A program made the position numbers and the translations under genes. Shown here in pieces: positions 23,503 through 33,678 of a stretch of 64,000 nt of DNA (the first letter of the stretch is position 1; each line of letters begins with the position of its first letter). The stretch comes from Trichosanthes cucumerina (Eukaryota; Streptophyta; Magnoliopsida; Cucurbitales; Cucurbitaceae), in the NCBI GenBank assembly GCA_036507285.1, contig CM071838.1, positions 57,788,821 through 57,852,820 of the forward strand, given 5' to 3'. The notes under the pieces were generated by a model. It saw nothing but the letters and a program-made list of their open reading frames with translations. It searched no databases and was not told the origin of the DNA.

Positions 23503-25373
23503 TATAGGGTTTAATGTCCTAAAACTCGTGGTTTTGTAAACTGAATGTATATTTTATTTTGCAATAAAGTTGTTATTGATATTTATTCAGTAAAAGTGTT
23601 ATTGAATGTTGTGTATTGTGTAACCTTAATCCAATAAAGAACCCTTGGCTATGGGATGAATACTTGAACTTTATGTGTGACATAAAAGTGGATCAAGTTC
23701 AAGTTATAGCCAGAACAGTCTATAGTATAAGGATAGGGCTGGGTACCTTATCTTGGGAACACTATGGACGCGACCCACTTTGTAGAGTACAAACGATGTG
23801 ATCCTAAATCGTTCATGTGGAGACATGTGAGTGGGGGCGTCCTATGCAATGAGTTTGCATAAGACTGGACCGCAAAATAGTCACTTAGACTTTATAACTC
23901 CGTTTACTGTCTTAACTGACTATATTCATACGATGACCTAGGTTACTCGATCTTAATCCTGAGCGTTCTATACACTCCTGTTTATTCGGATTATCCTTAG
24001 ATTTGCATGGGTGAGAGTGGCTCGAGACTGCCGACTCAATATGCCTCCCATTTCAGGGATAAAACTGGGTAGATAGCTGGGAACATAGTTCTGCAAGATG
24101 GAATTCACTCCTACCCGCTTTAGGGATTAGTAGAGAGGTTGTTCCCTTAAGTGTTGACTCCAGGTCTTGAACAAAGGGCCCACCCCTCTCATTGGCCCGA
24201 GAGGGATTCGGTTTGTTGGTTGGACCACAAATCAATTGTTCATTAGAGGATCAGTGGGACTTAAGGAACAAAAGGTAATTACAGGGGTAAAACGGTAATT
24301 TTGACCCACCATAATTCTGAACGACTGTGAAGGATCGACTTACTAATCATGGTTATATCGAGTGGACATAAATATATCTACAAAGAGAGAGAGTACACAA
24401 CCACCGGGCTTTAGTGGAGTGTCCTGGGTTAACGAATGTTGATTAGCTAGGCTAAAGAGTTTGGCCGGTTAATCACATTTCGTTGGAGCTCATGATCTGT
24501 AGGTCCATTAGGTTCTCCTTACTAGCTCGGACTTAGCCATATAATATTTTGAGAGAAAAGAATTTGAATTGTTCAAATTCGAGTTTGAAAGAAAGCGTTA
24601 ATTATATGTGATATTTTTAACGAATCATAGCTTAATTATGAATTAAACTATGATTAATAAGAGGTGGATATATTTAAATATGATTTAAATATCGGATCGA
24701 TTTATAGCATGAATAAGGATTCATGTTCGGAAAATCGATCGGGATCAGACAATTTATTTAATTTAATATTTAATATTAAATTAAATTAAAAATTAATTAA
24801 ATTAATTTTGAATTATTTAATTAATTATATTAATTTTAATTAAAAATTAATTTAATGTTGATTTTTGAATTAAAATTAAATGAAAAATAAATAGATTTTC
24901 ATGTTTTTCATGAAAATCAACTTGACAAGTTGCCTAATCCTCATCATCTTCAAAATTGTACAAAATTAGCCACCTCCACCTCAAAGCATCCTCATCACCC
25001 TTGAGTTGTCACTCCATTGAAGCTTATTGAAGCTTTATATAATGGTGATTTGAGGTAATTTGTGAGAATTTTACAGAAAATTCAATATTCCCGAATTAGT
25101 GACCTTTGAGGTATTTTCTTCTAAATTCTCTCAACCTAGGATCCCACAATCCGTTCTAAGGCCTGAGGATAGTAGGGAAGACTCTAACGGTTGTCCACGA
25201 AGTTTTCGTGTTGAAAACCATCCACCGGGTGAAGAGAATTTGATCTTCAAAGTTGAGTTTTCTATCCCTATGTTTTTCCAGCTTTGAGCATGTTTTTTTA
25301 TTTTACAAAATTGATCAACTTAGAGTGTTCAAGATCCAAAATTGATTCCGTTTTCTTAATCTAGACTCTTTCA
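23503..25373 (+). repeat. Copia-2 3' LTR of element G
   Basis: 1871 bp. The LTR start is mutated to TATAGGG (TGTTGGG in the 5' copy) and the end is CTAGACTCTTTCA. The TATA box TATATAA is at 25036-25042, followed by a pyrimidine-rich leader. It is the reference for the two Copia-2 solo LTRs (8765-10611, 47138-49037). The strongly A/T run at 24760-24860 is U3. No coding sequence. Confidence 0.9.
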
Positions 25374-26031
25374 CTTTCACCATCTGGTTGATCTACAAGT
25401 TCCCAGACTGAATTGAAATGGAATTGACTCCATTTCGAGGTCCATGACTTTAATCCACTGGTTCCTATCTATTCATTCATTACCTGTTTATAGGTCAATA
25501 GATCCTCCACGCCATCATCAAGTATGAAGACCTGGGTTTCAATCCAATGTAACGGTTGGGTTGTCTAACATTCATCCCACTACGTCGAGGCATTCTCAAC
25601 TCTTGAGAAGGACCAACTTGACCAACAACTTTTGTTGATTTATCTGTAGCTCCCCTGAAAATTTCACTCAAGACAATTTTGCTACGAGGTCGATGATCTC
25701 TCATGTGGTATTCTTCTAAGAAGGTGGCATTTGTCGACACAAGCACTCTGACCTCCTGAGGATCATAAAATAGACCACCTTACATTTCCTTGGAGTATCC
25801 TACGAATATGCATAATTTTGAATGATGTTCTAGTTTCTTTGGATTGGACACCAACAAATCTGTCAGACATCCCAAAATCTTGAAGTGACGTAAACTACTT
25901 TTACACCCTTTTCATTGCTCATAGGGTGTTTCTGAAACACTCTTAGAAGGAACCATGTTCAAAATATATGCAACAACTTCTACTGCATATCCCCAAAACG
26001 AACTAGGCAGCTAAGCATAGCTCATCATAGA
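25374..26031 (-). pseudogene. pol: copia IN C-terminus and RT N-terminus, element C
   Basis: Minus-strand remnants collinear with G. The codons of DQPDG and SVWEL lie at 25380-25420. VSTNATFLEE, DHRPRSKIVLSEI and RRSGMNVRQPNRYIGL lie in the frame 25746-25495. The integrase tail around FRIWGC and LFVGYSKE (25780-25900) is broken by several indels. The Copia-2 element G separates this from the rest of RT. Confidence 0.8.
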
Positions 26032-26346
26032 TCAAACCATGTCTAACAGGGTTCTATTTCTCCTTTCAGATACATTATTTTGTGGAGGTGTACCGGGCGC
26101 TGAGAGGTTGGATACGATTCCATGTTCTATCATATAGTCTTGAAATCTCAAATCCATATACTCTCCACCTTGATATGATCGAAGTGTTTTAATCGTCCAA
26201 CCTAATGTGTTTTCAACCTCTGCCTTATACTCCTTGAACTTTTCAAGGGGTTCGGACTTATGATGCATTAGGTAAAGATAGTCGTATCTTGAATAATCAT
26301 CAATAAAACTGATGAAATATTCATACCCCTCATCGTGCCTTAACAT
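26032..26346 (-). pseudogene. pol: copia integrase core, element C
   Basis: 104 open codons: YEYFISFIDDYSRYDYLYLM, TLRSYQGGEY and NNVSERRNRTLLDM. The second catalytic Asp is Tyr (RSY instead of RSD), so the enzyme would be dead even in frame. The Glu of SERRN is kept. Confidence 0.85.
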
Positions 26347-26913
26347 TCATTGGATCATAGAGATCCGAATGCACAAGTCCCAAAGGTTCCTTGACCCTAT
26401 AATCTTTTCTAGATAAAGGTCATTTGGTAATTTTTTCCTCAAGACACAAGACTCACAAGGCGGTAAGAAGTTGTCCTCTAACTGACTTAGGAGACCACTC
26501 TTAACCAATTTCCCAATCCTATTGAGATTAATGTGACTTAGTCTCAAGTGCCAAAGATAGGTACTTGGAGAAAACTTCTGCCTTTTATTTTGAGTATCAA
26601 CTGTTTTAAACATCTCGGTGTTCAAAGTAATCTTTACCTCTGTTGGTCTTAACACATATAAGTTGTTTTCAAGTTTAGCCAAACATATTTGTAAACCTCT
26701 TTTGCAAATGAACGCTTCATTATGATCAAAAAATACTTTATACATATGTTCAAGTAAACAAGAGATAAATACAAGATTTCTTTTGATTCCAGGAACCAAA
26801 AGTACATTTTCTAATAAAATGAATCTATCTCTAAACAACAACTTCACCGCTCCCACTGTTTTGGCTGAGACAACCTCTAATGTTCCAACCCCGAGAGTTT
26901 TCTCACCATCAGC
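26347..26913 (-). pseudogene. pol: copia GAG-pre-integrase and protease C-terminus, element C
   Basis: Reads VVSAKTVGAVKLLFRDRF, LLVPGIKRNLVFISCLLEH, YLWHLRLSHINLNRIGKL and LPPCESC on the minus strand, collinear with G residues 190-360. The first 20 codons of the open frame that starts at 26973 belong to solo LTR H, so the true element sequence begins at 26913. A frameshift after CESC loses the EGKMTKRPF block. Confidence 0.83.
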
Positions 26914-28845
26914 TGAAGGGATGGAATCTCGATGCAGAAACGATTGATCACCTTTGTTCTTGATTATGTTCACATAAAAATTGAGAAAAACAGAAAACTA
27001 AAGACTAAGTCTAACTATGAAAGCATACTAAATTAGGGATTATCTTTGAAGACACAATTCTTCTCGTAATCCACTTGCCATCTACTATCTTCACTTTCTC
27101 AACGATTGAACACCTCCAATGAGTCTTCTCGGTTGTTCTCTAGGAGAGGGAGAGAAGTAGGATCTCCTTTTTGGAAGAGGGTTTGTGTAGAGAGAATTTG
27201 TGAGAGAAAGTGATTTGCTAGAAATGCAAAATCTTGCAAATGACTTAAGTACCTCAATTTTCATCCAAATGGATGCTTATATAGCCAATGTGGGGGAGAC
27301 AAATTCTCCACCCATTATACCACTATTTCCACTAGTTATGCATTATGCAAAATCAATTTGCATAAATACATAATATAAGGTATCAAATACCTTATTATGT
27401 AAATCATATTTAAGTAAAGGAGAAATTAAATTGAATCATATTCAATTTAAATATCTCTCAAATTAATTTCTCTAATTATGTCTTAATTCCATAATTAGGC
27501 AATAATATAGTTAATATGAATCATATTCACATTAAACTATATTATATATCCATTGTATCAGATACATTTCCATAAATTGAATTTGAACACTTCAAATTCA
27601 TTCCAAAACTTTATACCCTCATTATTTTCATATTGAGCCAACTGAGGGACCTAATGGACCTACAGATCATGAGCTCCAACAATACGAGATTAACTAATCA
27701 AACTCTTTGATCCCGTTAATCAACATTTGTTAACTACGAGTCACTCAACTAAAGACTCGTAGCTGCACTCTCCTCACTGTAGGACAAGTTTTGTCCATTG
27801 ATATAATCAATGCCCGTGTGTCAACCCTTCATAGGTCGTTCGTAGTCACAACTCAGTCAATTTACCGTTTACCCCTGTGACTACTTCTTGCTCCTTAAGC
27901 ACCACTGATCCTCTAATGAGCAACAAGTTTATGATCTGACCATAAACAATATCCCTCTCGGACCAGCGAGAGGGAGAGGCCCCGTTGTTCAAGACCTGGA
28001 TACAGTTCTTAAGTGAACAACCTATCTAGTTACCCTAGTTCGAGAACGAGTGAATTCATTCTTGCGAAGTTAAGTCCCCAGCTCCCTACTAGGTTTCATC
28101 ACTGAGAAGGTAGGCATATTGAGTCGGCAGCTGTGGCCACTTTCACCCGTACTAGTCTAAGGATAAACCCCCCGCAGACAGGAGTTCGTAACTCGCTCAG
28201 GATTCAGGTTGAGTCACTAATGATCATCATTGAATTATTAGCCTTAATCTATCAACAACGTTATTAAAGTGGTCTAGTAATTCTCGGTCCGGTCTTATAC
28301 ACTCTCATCGCACATGATGCCCCCACCTGCATGTCAACTACATGAACGAGCTGGATCGCCTCGTTTGTATCAAATACAAAGTGGGTTGCATCCATAGTGT
28401 TACTAGGATGAGGTTTCCAACCTTATCCATGTATTATAGACCATTCGTTTCATCTACTTGAACTTGATCCTAGATATGTGTCAATTACACATGGTTCAAG
28501 ATCTCCTAAATGTGACCCTGGAGGTTTGTTTATTGGATTTAAGTTTGTAATTGCGAGAATATAAGGTTTAAGGAAAAATAACACTTTTATTCATTTCCTT
28601 GAAAAATTACAAATAGACGAGTGATAGCACACAAGATGTGTTATCCTTAGGCTTAATTATTGCTAGTTTTATAATGATTTTAGAGCTTTTACGTGTTTAA
28701 ATTACTCAATTTCAGGTTAAGAGCGTGAACAGAATAATTGGAGACATTTTGGATCACTCGGGATCGAAACGAGGCTATTTCGAGCTTAAAATAACATCAA
28801 TTGGAAGTGAAAGGACCAAACCAGGCTTGAAGACCCGAGGTGATG

Positions 28846-29131
28846 GCGTTGCAACCCCATGTAGAGCGTTGTAACGCCGAATGTGCAACCTTGAACCATG
28901 AATGAATACTGCCGATAGCATTGCAATGCAGCGTCACAACGCTATCTCGATAAGAAGGCGCACATGAGGAGTCAAGACGCAGGGCGCGTTAACGCGCGTT
29001 GCTGCTGTCGTCACAACGCCAGATCGATAAGGGGCGCGCGTTAGGTAGCAGCGTTGCAACGCTGCCGACTGTTGCCATATATATCACGTGGTTAGGGTAC
29101 AACATTGCAAAGCTGTCCCTAGCGTTGCAAT
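28846..29131 (+). repeat. GCGTTGCAACGC palindrome cluster in TRG U3
   Basis: An exact copy at 29051-29062, plus many variants (GCGTTGCAACCC, GCGTTGTAACGC, GCGTTGCAATGC). There is also a separate 14-bp perfect palindrome GCGCGTTAACGCGC at 28984-28997. The cluster ends 17 bp before the TATA box. Confidence 0.8.
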
Positions 29132-29148
29132 GCTGTACCGATTGAGCC

Positions 29149-29156
29149 TATAAATA
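29149..29156 (+). promoter_or_regulatory. TATA box of TRG 5' LTR
   Basis: TATAAATA, conserved at 34139-34146 in the 3' LTR and on the minus strand at 13048-13055 in the solo LTR. Confidence 0.75.
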
Positions 29157-30017
29157 GAACATGTTGTTCTCATTACAAGGGAGCCGAAATTGATACTTTC
29201 GAAATACACCTTGTAAGAAGAGAGAAATGATTGTTTTTGGGAGCCAAAGCATCCGTGGAGGTTCGAGATCGAAGACGGGAGCTCGGAGACGAAAGACCGA
29301 CATCGACACATAAGTTTAATTTCCTTTTCTTTTAGATTGTAATACGGTTTTAAGACGTTTCCTACATGTTTAGCTTGGTTTTCATGTGATTTAGAGTAGC
29401 TAAATGTTGTAGTTAGGGTTTGATTTGCTTGTTAAGACTTAATTGCTATGTAATGAAGCATGTTTTGTTCTTATTTTTGGCAATCCGTTCTTTAACACTT
29501 AAATTTGTTGGTTTAAGTGGACTCGAGAGATAAAACTTGAATTAGAACAAAGTTGTCAAAACCCTTAGGAATCTAGTATGAGAATGACTAAGAAACTTAA
29601 GGGAAACACATAAAGGAGTTGCTTAATGCCATGAATGTCGTAGGTTCATATGGAGACTATGAAGTTTATTGCATGTGTGAGGCTCACTAAGAATCGAGAG
29701 GTTTTCTTGAGTATTTTACTTCTTGTTTATAAATTCATCTCATTGGTCCATTGCATATGTTAGTTAAGACATTAACTTGTAATATCACTTTTCTCAAATC
29801 TATCAATTCGTGTCTCCACATGTTAGTCTGTTGTTAGTTTTTACTTTCATCACCTATCCATGTTTTGTTGCTTTAGCTAAAATTGAGGATTAGTATCTTT
29901 GTAATTATTTAATCTAGAAACCTATTCCCGAGGACGATACTTGGACTCTTAAATCACTATACTAAAACTTGACCCGTACACTGCGGTATTGCAATATTAT
30001 TTTACGCAACAAGTTTT

Positions 30018-30034
30018 TGGCGTCGTTGCCGAGG
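30018..30034 (+). other. primer binding site, tRNA-Asp type
   Basis: TGGCGTCGTTGCCGAGG, six bases after the LTR, differs at two positions from the complement of the plant tRNA-Asp(GUC) 3' end (TGGCGCCGTTGCCGGGG). Both changes are transitions (C to T, G to A). Confidence 0.8.
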
Positions 30035-30250
30035 AATGGCGATTATTTAGATTAATTAATATTAGAAGAAAATTTGAGATTTTAGACTAAAGCTTGTTTG
30101 TGTGTTTTCCTTATTTGTTTTATTATTTTGTTTGTTTGTTTCCTTATTTATTTTTATTTTAGTTTTGTGTGTTGTTTTGAGTGTTAGTCCCTTGCTTTTG
30201 GTTGTTGCTATTCTGTAGAAGTCTTGATTTGAATTACTGATTTTTCAAGT

Positions 30251-31030
30251 ATGACTTTGCATGATTTTGAATCTCCACCATTCTATTGTCCCTATCAGGA
30301 CCCTAGGTATGTGCATCATGATGTATCTGAATACAATGTGTCAAATTTTTACCATTCTGTACCCAAAATTGATAAAAATTCTTATGATGGTAGTTATTTA
30401 GGCACTTGGGACCACAATTTTTTGTGTCATGACCAACCATTAGAAAAATCTTCTCTTGTGGACCAATTACTGGAATATACCTTAGAATTGAAAATTAAAA
30501 ATTTGGTTCATAATGAATTAGAGAGATTGGATAGGTTAGAAACTGAGGTGGTAGGACTCTGGGAAATAGTACAGGATAGAGCTCAGTATCTTAATCAGCT
30601 AGTAATTTCCCTTAAGACCTTACAAGAACAATTTCTTATCTTTACCACTGAGGAGGTGCCACCTAGTAGGATTTGTTCATATGATAGTGAGGATAGTTTG
30701 GGGGAGACTGAGGCACACCATAATCAGGACAGTGAGGTAGACATTGGTGATACAATTATTTTCACAGGGGAGATTCAGGTGATAGAGGTACAGGCTGAGA
30801 AGTCCTTTTCCCTTTTATCCCCAGAAATTTCCTTTACGCTTGATAACCTTTTGTCCTTTACTCACGAGTCTTGTTTTGATTTTTGTTATTTCATTTCATT
30901 AAACAAAAATACCAAAAATAATTATCTGTCTGGTGCCCATGAGAAACAGGATAACCTTTTAGACTTAGAAGGCTATATTGATTCAAGCAAGAAGGGCCCA
31001 AAGAAATATGAGCAGTTTTGCGTGCCCTAA
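30251..31030 (+). CDS. TRG ORF1, 259 residues, unknown function
   Basis: An uninterrupted frame upstream of gag. I do not recognise a domain. The N-terminal 55 residues are rich in Tyr, His, Pro and Asp (FESPPFYCPYQDPRYVHHD). Residues about 75-130 are Leu/Glu rich with heptad-like spacing and could form a coiled coil. Residues 130-190 are acidic. The tail is polar and lysine rich. There is no signal peptide or membrane segment. Tat/Ogre gypsy elements carry an extra ORF before gag, which is the nearest precedent. Oddly it is intact although gag, 250 bp downstream, has four in-frame TAG codons and a frameshift. The start is the first Met after a stop-rich leader. Confidence 0.6.
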   Translation: MTLHDFESPPFYCPYQDPRYVHHDVSEYNVSNFYHSVPKIDKNSYDGSYLGTWDHNFLCHDQPLEKSSLVDQLLEYTLELKIKNLVHNELERLDRLETEVVGLWEIVQDRAQYLNQLVISLKTLQEQFLIFTTEEVPPSRICSYDSEDSLGETEAHHNQDSEVDIGDTIIFTGEIQVIEVQAEKSFSLLSPEISFTLDNLLSFTHESCFDFCYFISLNKNTKNNYLSGAHEKQDNLLDLEGYIDSSKKGPKKYEQFCVP

Positions 31031-31042
31031 TAAGTCACCGTT

Positions 31043-31087
31043 TAGCTAAAGATGTTAAAGAAAGCGCTTCTTGGGAGACAACCCAAG
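31043..31087 (+). other. 45-nt stem-loop motif, copy 1
   Basis: Begins TAGCTAAAGATGTTAAAG and ends CTTGGGAGACAACCCAAG, whose CTTGGG/CCCAAG arms form a 6-bp hairpin. It starts 12 nt after the ORF1 stop codon (31028-31030). A T-rich tract and an AG (TTTGTACCTCCAG, about 31180) follow before the gag ATG at 31186. It matches copy 2 at 40 of 45 positions. Confidence 0.7.
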
Positions 31088-31185
31088 TTTTATGTTTTAT
31101 GCTCTCTGTTTTTATGTTTTATGTTTTTATGTTTTCTACTTTTGTGGTTTTTATCTAATTTCTTTCTTTTTGTACCTCCAGGTGT

Positions 31186-32474
31186 ATGCCCAAGGGGAAA
31201 GCTGCAGACTTCCACCCTTTTGATCCTGAGATCGAGAGGACCTGTAGGAGACTCCTAAGGAAGGAAGAGCAGAACCTCAAGCAATGGTTGATCAGGAGCT
31301 CATCAATAACCCTAAACCCATCAGGGAGTATTTCCAACCTGTGTTTGATTCTGAGCAGGCTGGAATAGTCTATGCCCCTATAAATGCTAACAATTTTGAA
31401 CTTAAGATAGGGCTTATACAGATGGTTAAGGAAGGTGCTTTTAGAGGATTAGCCACAAAAGATCCAAATTCACACTTGTAGAATTTCTTAGAAATCTGTG
31501 ATACAGTTAAAATGAATGGTATCTCTGCTGATAATATTCGCTTACGCCTCTTTCCTTTCTCTTTGTAGGGTGGAGCTAAGGAATGGCTAGGGTCCCTTCC
31601 CTCAGGCAGTATAACTTCCTGGGAGGAGTTGGCCCAAGCCTTCATGATCAAATTCTTTCCACCTGTGAAAGCTGCAAAGTTAAGGACTGAGATTCGAACA
31701 TTCAGGCAGCAGGAGGGAGAGCAGCTTTTTGAGGCATGGGAAAGGTACAAGGACATGCTCAGGAGGTGCCCACAGCATGGCTGCCCAGATTGGCTCTAGG
31801 TACAACTATTTTATAATGGACTGGAAGGTAAGACCAGGACCATTCTGGATGCCACTGCTGAAGGGGCGTTCATGGAGAAGACTGTGCCAGAAGCACATGC
31901 CCTCCTCGAAGAAGTGTCAATTGCCAGCTACCAGTGGCCTACAAACAATGACAGATCTAAGCCAATAGCTGGATTATATCAACTGGATGAGGTAACTTCC
32001 CTTAGATCTCATATGACATCTCTCACTCTTGCTCTGAATAATTTTGCAGGGTCACCACAAACAGGGATGACCTCTCAATGCTCCCAGCCAAATGGAGAAT
32101 CCACCATGGAGCAATTGTATTATCTGAACAACAGAAGCAACTACTATGGAGGAAACCAAACTCAGAATAACCTCCCAACACATTACAATTCAGGTTTGAG
32201 GTATCATGAAAATTTCTCATATGCTAACAATAAGAAAGTGTTGAATCCTCCTACAGGGTATGCTTCTACATCAGAGAGGAAACCATCTCTGGAAGAGACA
32301 TTGCACTCTTTCATAGCTGAATCCAGAAGTAGGTCCAACCAGCTGGAGAATGCAGTCACCAGTCTATCTGGTATAGTGACTAGTCATGGAGCTACAATAA
32401 AGAATATTGAGACTTAGATTGGCCAGATGAACACATCACTCCGAGCACTGCAAGAAAGGAAAGAAACACCTTGA
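31186..32474 (+). pseudogene. gag: gypsy Gag (Retrotrans_gag type), TRG, broken
   Basis: Starts MPKGKAADFHPFDPEIERT. A 1-nt frameshift near 31280 moves the frame to MVDQELINNPKPIREYF. The Retrotrans_gag core is then readable: RLRLFPFSL, AKEWLGSLPSGSITSWEELA, FFPPVKAAKLRTEI, FEAWERYKDMLRRCPQHG and LFYNGLEGKTRTILDA. In-frame TAG codons stand at 31479, 31566, 31797 and 32415. At three of these a Gln (CAG) is expected from context or from family members (for example IETQIGQM). The end, with readthrough, is TGA at 32472-32474. There is no zinc knuckle before the stop. Confidence 0.85.
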
Positions 32475-32486
32475 GGGAGTACAATC

Positions 32487-32531
32487 TAGCTAAAGACGTT
32501 AAACAAAGCGTTTCTTAGGAGGCAACCCAAG
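32487..32531 (+). other. 45-nt stem-loop motif, copy 2
   Basis: Begins TAGCTAAAGACGTTAAAC and ends CTTAGGAGGCAACCCAAG; the hairpin has one G to A change in its 5' arm. It starts 12 nt after the gag stop at 32472-32474, the same spacing as copy 1 after ORF1. It is followed by a T-rich tract and AG (TTTTTTCTGTCTTTAG, about 32570; TTTGCTTTGTAG, 32608). Confidence 0.7.
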
Positions 32532-32617
32532 CTTCACTTATTTTTTTTGTTTTTTTCTGTCTTTAGCTTGCCTTAGTTTACTTACTAGCTTGTTAATTTG
32601 CTTTGTAGGTTGTGACG

Positions 32618-32773
32618 ATGTCTTTCTTCGTTGAAATCCATGCTTCCGTTCTGAGGAACTCCAACACACATGCTTTGGCTATCCAAGGAACTCAGAAAGA
32701 TTTGCATAACTCAGGACAGTATTGTTCACTCTTACCCTTATACTTAATTTGTGCTTATTTCTGCAAACATTGA
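32618..32773 (+). CDS. Small ORF after gag in TRG (51 residues), possible pol remnant or leader peptide
   Basis: MSFFVEIHASVLRNSNTHAL to LICAYFCKH, with the ATG 10 nt after an acceptor-like TTTGTAG. I do not recognise it. It holds the place where a downstream ORF would begin in a complete element. It may be chance: it is short and has no homologue I can name. Confidence 0.3.
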   Translation: MSFFVEIHASVLRNSNTHALAIQGTQKDLHNSGQYCSLLPLYLICAYFCKH

Positions 32774-32788
32774 GGACAATGTTTAGTT

Positions 32789-33678
32789 TAAGTTTGGGGG
32801 TGGGATGTTGTTTATTTGTTGTGACTGTCCTGATTATGTGCTGGAATTGCTACTGATTTTTTACATAAGTATGAGTATGATAACCTAGGATGAGATATAA
32901 TTGGAAATCTTTGTGATTCTGCTGAAACCTGAGAGCATGACATGAATTCGAGTTAATTTAAAATTTTTTCTTAAGTCTTTCCTGCACTATTATGCACAAA
33001 GCCTGTGCTCCTGTAGTTTTGAAATGCTTAGAACAAAGTTATTAGGCTTAGAAGTTTGATGTCACCTCGATAGGTCTAAGAACTGATTTGAGAGTTAAAC
33101 TGCAGGATAGGGTGAATGGCAATATGAAGTGCATGATCTGTATAATATGTGAAATAGTTGGTTTTTGTTGTGTGTTTGCTAAAGAAAAGAAATTCGTGAG
33201 GGCAAAAAGAGCTAGTTTCACTGTGATCAGTTAGGCCACTCATTGAGCAAGTACTCTGGGTAAGGGTCCCTGCAATGGATGTGTGAAAGCTAGTGTCCTT
33301 GCACAAAAAAAAAAGAAGAAAATAGAAAAAGTAATAAAAAAAGTGATTAATTGCGGAGTAGAGTTATTTAATTCTTGAATGTGGGGAGGCTCAAAGATTA
33401 GTAATTATGGCCAGTGTAGGGGGAAGTTGAATGGAGAGCCTAATAAAGTTGATCCGGGCTTAGTAAAAATGAACGGAACATAGGTTAAAAAAAAAGTGAT
33501 TAATTGCGGAGTAGAGTTATTTAAATTGCTTGCTGAAGTGTTATGTTTGAATGTTTCCTATGATTACTAGATTTCCTCTTAAATCTTTGAGGCTTGAATC
33601 AAATGCATGTACAAGAACAATCTGATGTTTAATTCTGTTTTTGCTTGGGACTTGCAAAAGTTTAAGTTTGGGGGTATT
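32789..33678 (+). other. TRG 3' untranslated region with two polypurine-like tracts and a direct repeat
   Basis: TTTAAGTTTGGGGGTGGGAT (32794-32813 zone) recurs as GTTTAAGTTTGGGGGTATT (33660-33678) directly before the 3' LTR. The second is the functional polypurine tract by position. A 37-bp segment with GTGATTAATTGCGGAGTAGA occurs at 33336-33372 and 33488-33524. No coding frame is visible. Confidence 0.65.

Larger units (their letters stand above)
19058..25373 (+). mobile_element. Copia-2 element G, best preserved copia in the window
   Basis: Bounded by TGTTGGGTTT (19058) and AGACTCTTTCA (25373), with the duplication ctttc on both sides (19053-19057, 25374-25378), inside the RT of element C on the opposite strand. 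The order is a truncated 5' LTR (207 bp), a short leader, gag-pol and a full 3' LTR (1871 bp). The remaining LTR, primer site and most of the leader were deleted after insertion, since the duplication is intact. Without a 5' promoter or primer site it cannot retrotranspose on its own. Confidence 0.92.
28622..30011 (+). repeat. TRG 5' LTR
   Basis: 1390 bp, TGATAGCACACAAGATG to TTTACGCAACA. U3 holds a GC-rich palindrome cluster (28846-29131) directly upstream of a TATA box (29149-29156). The last 80 bp, with ACTTGACCCGTACACTGCGG, are nearly identical to the 3' LTR end and to the start of the solo LTR at 12169. Confidence 0.9.

Noticed and set aside
28846..29131. CRISPR-like array suggested by repeated GCGTTGCAACGC
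   Set aside because: Repeats are short and degenerate with irregular spacing, and sit in a plant LTR promoter. There are no spacers of uniform length and no cas genes.
30018..30034. tRNA gene at the primer site
   Set aside because: Only 17 bases match a tRNA 3' end complement; there is no cloverleaf. No tRNA or rRNA gene was seen anywhere in the window.
31155..31337. Minus-strand frames over the TRG gag (31155, 31370, 32023)
   Set aside because: Shadows of the plus-strand gag, which has recognisable Gag motifs.
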